Below, in pieces: positions 22,613 to 23,834 of a DNA stretch of 23,834 nucleotides. Both the position numbers and the translations under genes were made by a program. How positions within the stretch are numbered: position 1 is the first letter of the stretch; each line of letters opens with the position of its first letter. The notes under the pieces are model-generated. The model saw only the letters and a program-made list of their open reading frames with translations. It was not told the origin of the DNA and ran no database searches. This DNA is from Bacteroidota bacterium (GTDB taxonomy: Bacteria; Spirochaetota; Spirochaetia; JABMQR01). The stretch is from NCBI GenBank assembly GCA_013202335.1, contig JABMQR010000147.1:1-23834 (forward strand), given 5' to 3'.

Positions 22613-23805
22613 GCTTGATCCTCTCCACTAAAAATTGAGTTGCCGCCGCCAACTGAGGTTACTACAGGTGGTTCGTGACCAAATTCACCAAAAGTCAGGT
22701 TTTCCACATCAACGGTAAATCCTTTCATAGTTCTTAAGAAAAACCCTGTAGATGCAGAAATAAGGTCCTGGGGAACCTTTTGGCCGGTTGTTATATAAAG
22801 TACGGGCAGTTTTTTCTCGGAAATTACGCTAATTGCATTACCAAGTATTTCTGTCTCATCAAATTTTGTGAGAATTAATGATGATATTCTGAATGATAAA
22901 AATCTATCAATTGTTTTTAGCATGTCAGTAGATTTCATAGAAGCGGAAAGAGTCAGACAAAATTTTGCATTGCTGCCGCAAACGGAAAGGATTCTCTGCA
23001 TTTCATCATAAATATCCTGATCTTTGGGGCTTTTCCCAATAGTATCTATAAGAATTAAATCTGAATCGGCATGATCCTGGATAAACCCATCCAGGGCGAG
23101 GGGGGAATTAACTGATGTGACCGGAATTGACATTATATCCCCAAATGTCTCTATTTGGTTTCTTGCACCTATCCTGTAGTTATCAATGGTAACAATTGAA
23201 ACATTTTTATTATGAGAAGAACTGTGACTAAGCCCATGAACTGCAGCAATTTTGGCAATAGTTGTCGTTTTCCCAACACCGGTCGGTCCCATCAGAACAA
23301 GAATCTGCGGCATATTTTTTTGCCCGGCAGTATCTATTTTAATAGAATCTGCTATATACCCTAGTGTTTTTGACTCCAGAAGAAGCAAATCCTTTTTCGA
23401 TATAAGTTCTTCATCATCCAAGAGTCTGTTACAAATGTTTTTGATATAATCCGGAGAAAAATCATTAACCTGAAGTGTTTTACTTATCTTCTCAATGAGT
23501 GATTGTTTTCGCTCACGGTTTTCTTCCTTTAAAACCAACTGACTTTTCACCTTATCCAGTTCAATAAGGAGTTCTTCAACGTCTGCTTTGGGGGATTCTC
23601 CCTGGTTCCCTCCCCCTCTTCCGGAGTTTGTATCAGAATTAGAGAGATACCCGGTTAATTCAACCTCTGTGCGCATTGAAAAACCGGGAAATCGTCTCTT
23701 ATTAATAATCTTTTTACTGTGAATTTTAGCAAAATTCCCATATTGTTCACGAATTTTTCTTATAGCGGCTTCATAAGTAGGTGCTTTTACCGTAAAAAAT
23801 TCCAT
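22609..23805 (-). CDS. flhF: Flagellar biosynthesis SRP-type GTPase FlhF
   Basis: FlhF marks the site of flagellar assembly at the cell pole. The 398 residues comprise an N-terminal B domain (FFTVKAPTYEAAIRKIRE), a low-complexity GGGNQGES linker, a helical N domain (about 75-160) and the NG GTPase core. Within the core are G1 GPTGVGKT (173-180), TIDNYRIGARNQIETFG (206-222), G3 as DTIGKS (254-259, usually DTAGR) and G4-like TKFDE (313-317). Only a weak GGG precedes the ATG. It is coupled to flhG, matching the usual flhA-flhF-flhG order. Any flhA would lie beyond the right edge of the window. Confidence 0.95.
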   Translation of the reverse strand: MEFFTVKAPTYEAAIRKIREQYGNFAKIHSKKIINKRRFPGFSMRTEVELTGYLSNSDTNSGRGGGNQGESPKADVEELLIELDKVKSQLVLKEENRERKQSLIEKISKTLQVNDFSPDYIKNICNRLLDDEELISKKDLLLLESKTLGYIADSIKIDTAGQKNMPQILVLMGPTGVGKTTTIAKIAAVHGLSHSSSHNKNVSIVTIDNYRIGARNQIETFGDIMSIPVTSVNSPLALDGFIQDHADSDLILIDTIGKSPKDQDIYDEMQRILSVCGSNAKFCLTLSASMKSTDMLKTIDRFLSFRISSLILTKFDETEILGNAISVISEKKLPVLYITTGQKVPQDLISASTGFFLRTMKGFTVDVENLTFGEFGHEPPVVTSVGGGNSIFSGEDQA

Positions 23806-23834
23806 ATTTAACCCAGTTTATTAAAGAATATATC

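Overview
The window is an AT-rich bacterial chromosome segment, most likely from a free-living spirochaete (Spirochaetales). This is inferred, without database searches, from the flhF-flhG pair, a lipoprotein with a relaxed lipobox, a class II aldolase of the length and motif set expected in treponemes, and the general gene content. Nearly every gene is housekeeping. Starts are mixed ATG, GTG and TTG, and several were reassigned here from Shine-Dalgarno placement.

Layout. Positions 1-506 look like the edge of a mobile region. A tRNA-Leu(UAA) gene is followed by the first ~40 codons of a tyrosine-recombinase-like integrase, which is cut off by what looks like the end of an IS3-type element whose orfA runs off the window. 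Positions 658-3003 hold a TatD-family hydrolase convergent with a lipoprotein/outer-membrane-protein pair. Positions 3258-4250 encode class II fructose-bisphosphate aldolase behind an upstream region full of palindromes. Positions 4404-6752 form the infC-rpmI-rplT-zapB-like-zapA cluster, ending in a 6S RNA gene. Positions 6792-9031 carry a TPR protein and the tRNA t6A genes tsaE and tsaB. trxB follows, and then the glycogen pair glgA-glgC behind a strong promoter that suggests a leaderless mRNA. A Nudix hydrolase, a small membrane protein and the bifunctional NAD(P)HX repair enzyme (nnr) are on the minus strand. secA has a long structured leader. The last genes are a LysM/degenerate-LytM envelope protein divergent from a class B penicillin-binding protein, and flhG-flhF.

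How the genes work together. There are four themes: translation (infC, rpmI, rplT, tRNA-Leu, tsaE/tsaB), division and wall growth (zapA, zapB-like, LysM-LytM protein, PBP), secretion and flagellar placement (secA, flhF, flhG), and central or storage carbon (aldolase, glgA, glgC).

I did not find a wholly new defence, mobile or biosynthetic system. The points most worth a second look are the FlhG with a dismantled ATPase site but an intact DQAxxLR activator motif, the zinc-ligand-less LytM protein opposite a PBP, the competing hairpins in front of secA, the leaderless-type glgA promoter, the zapA-6S RNA pairing, and the interrupted integrase at the tRNA.
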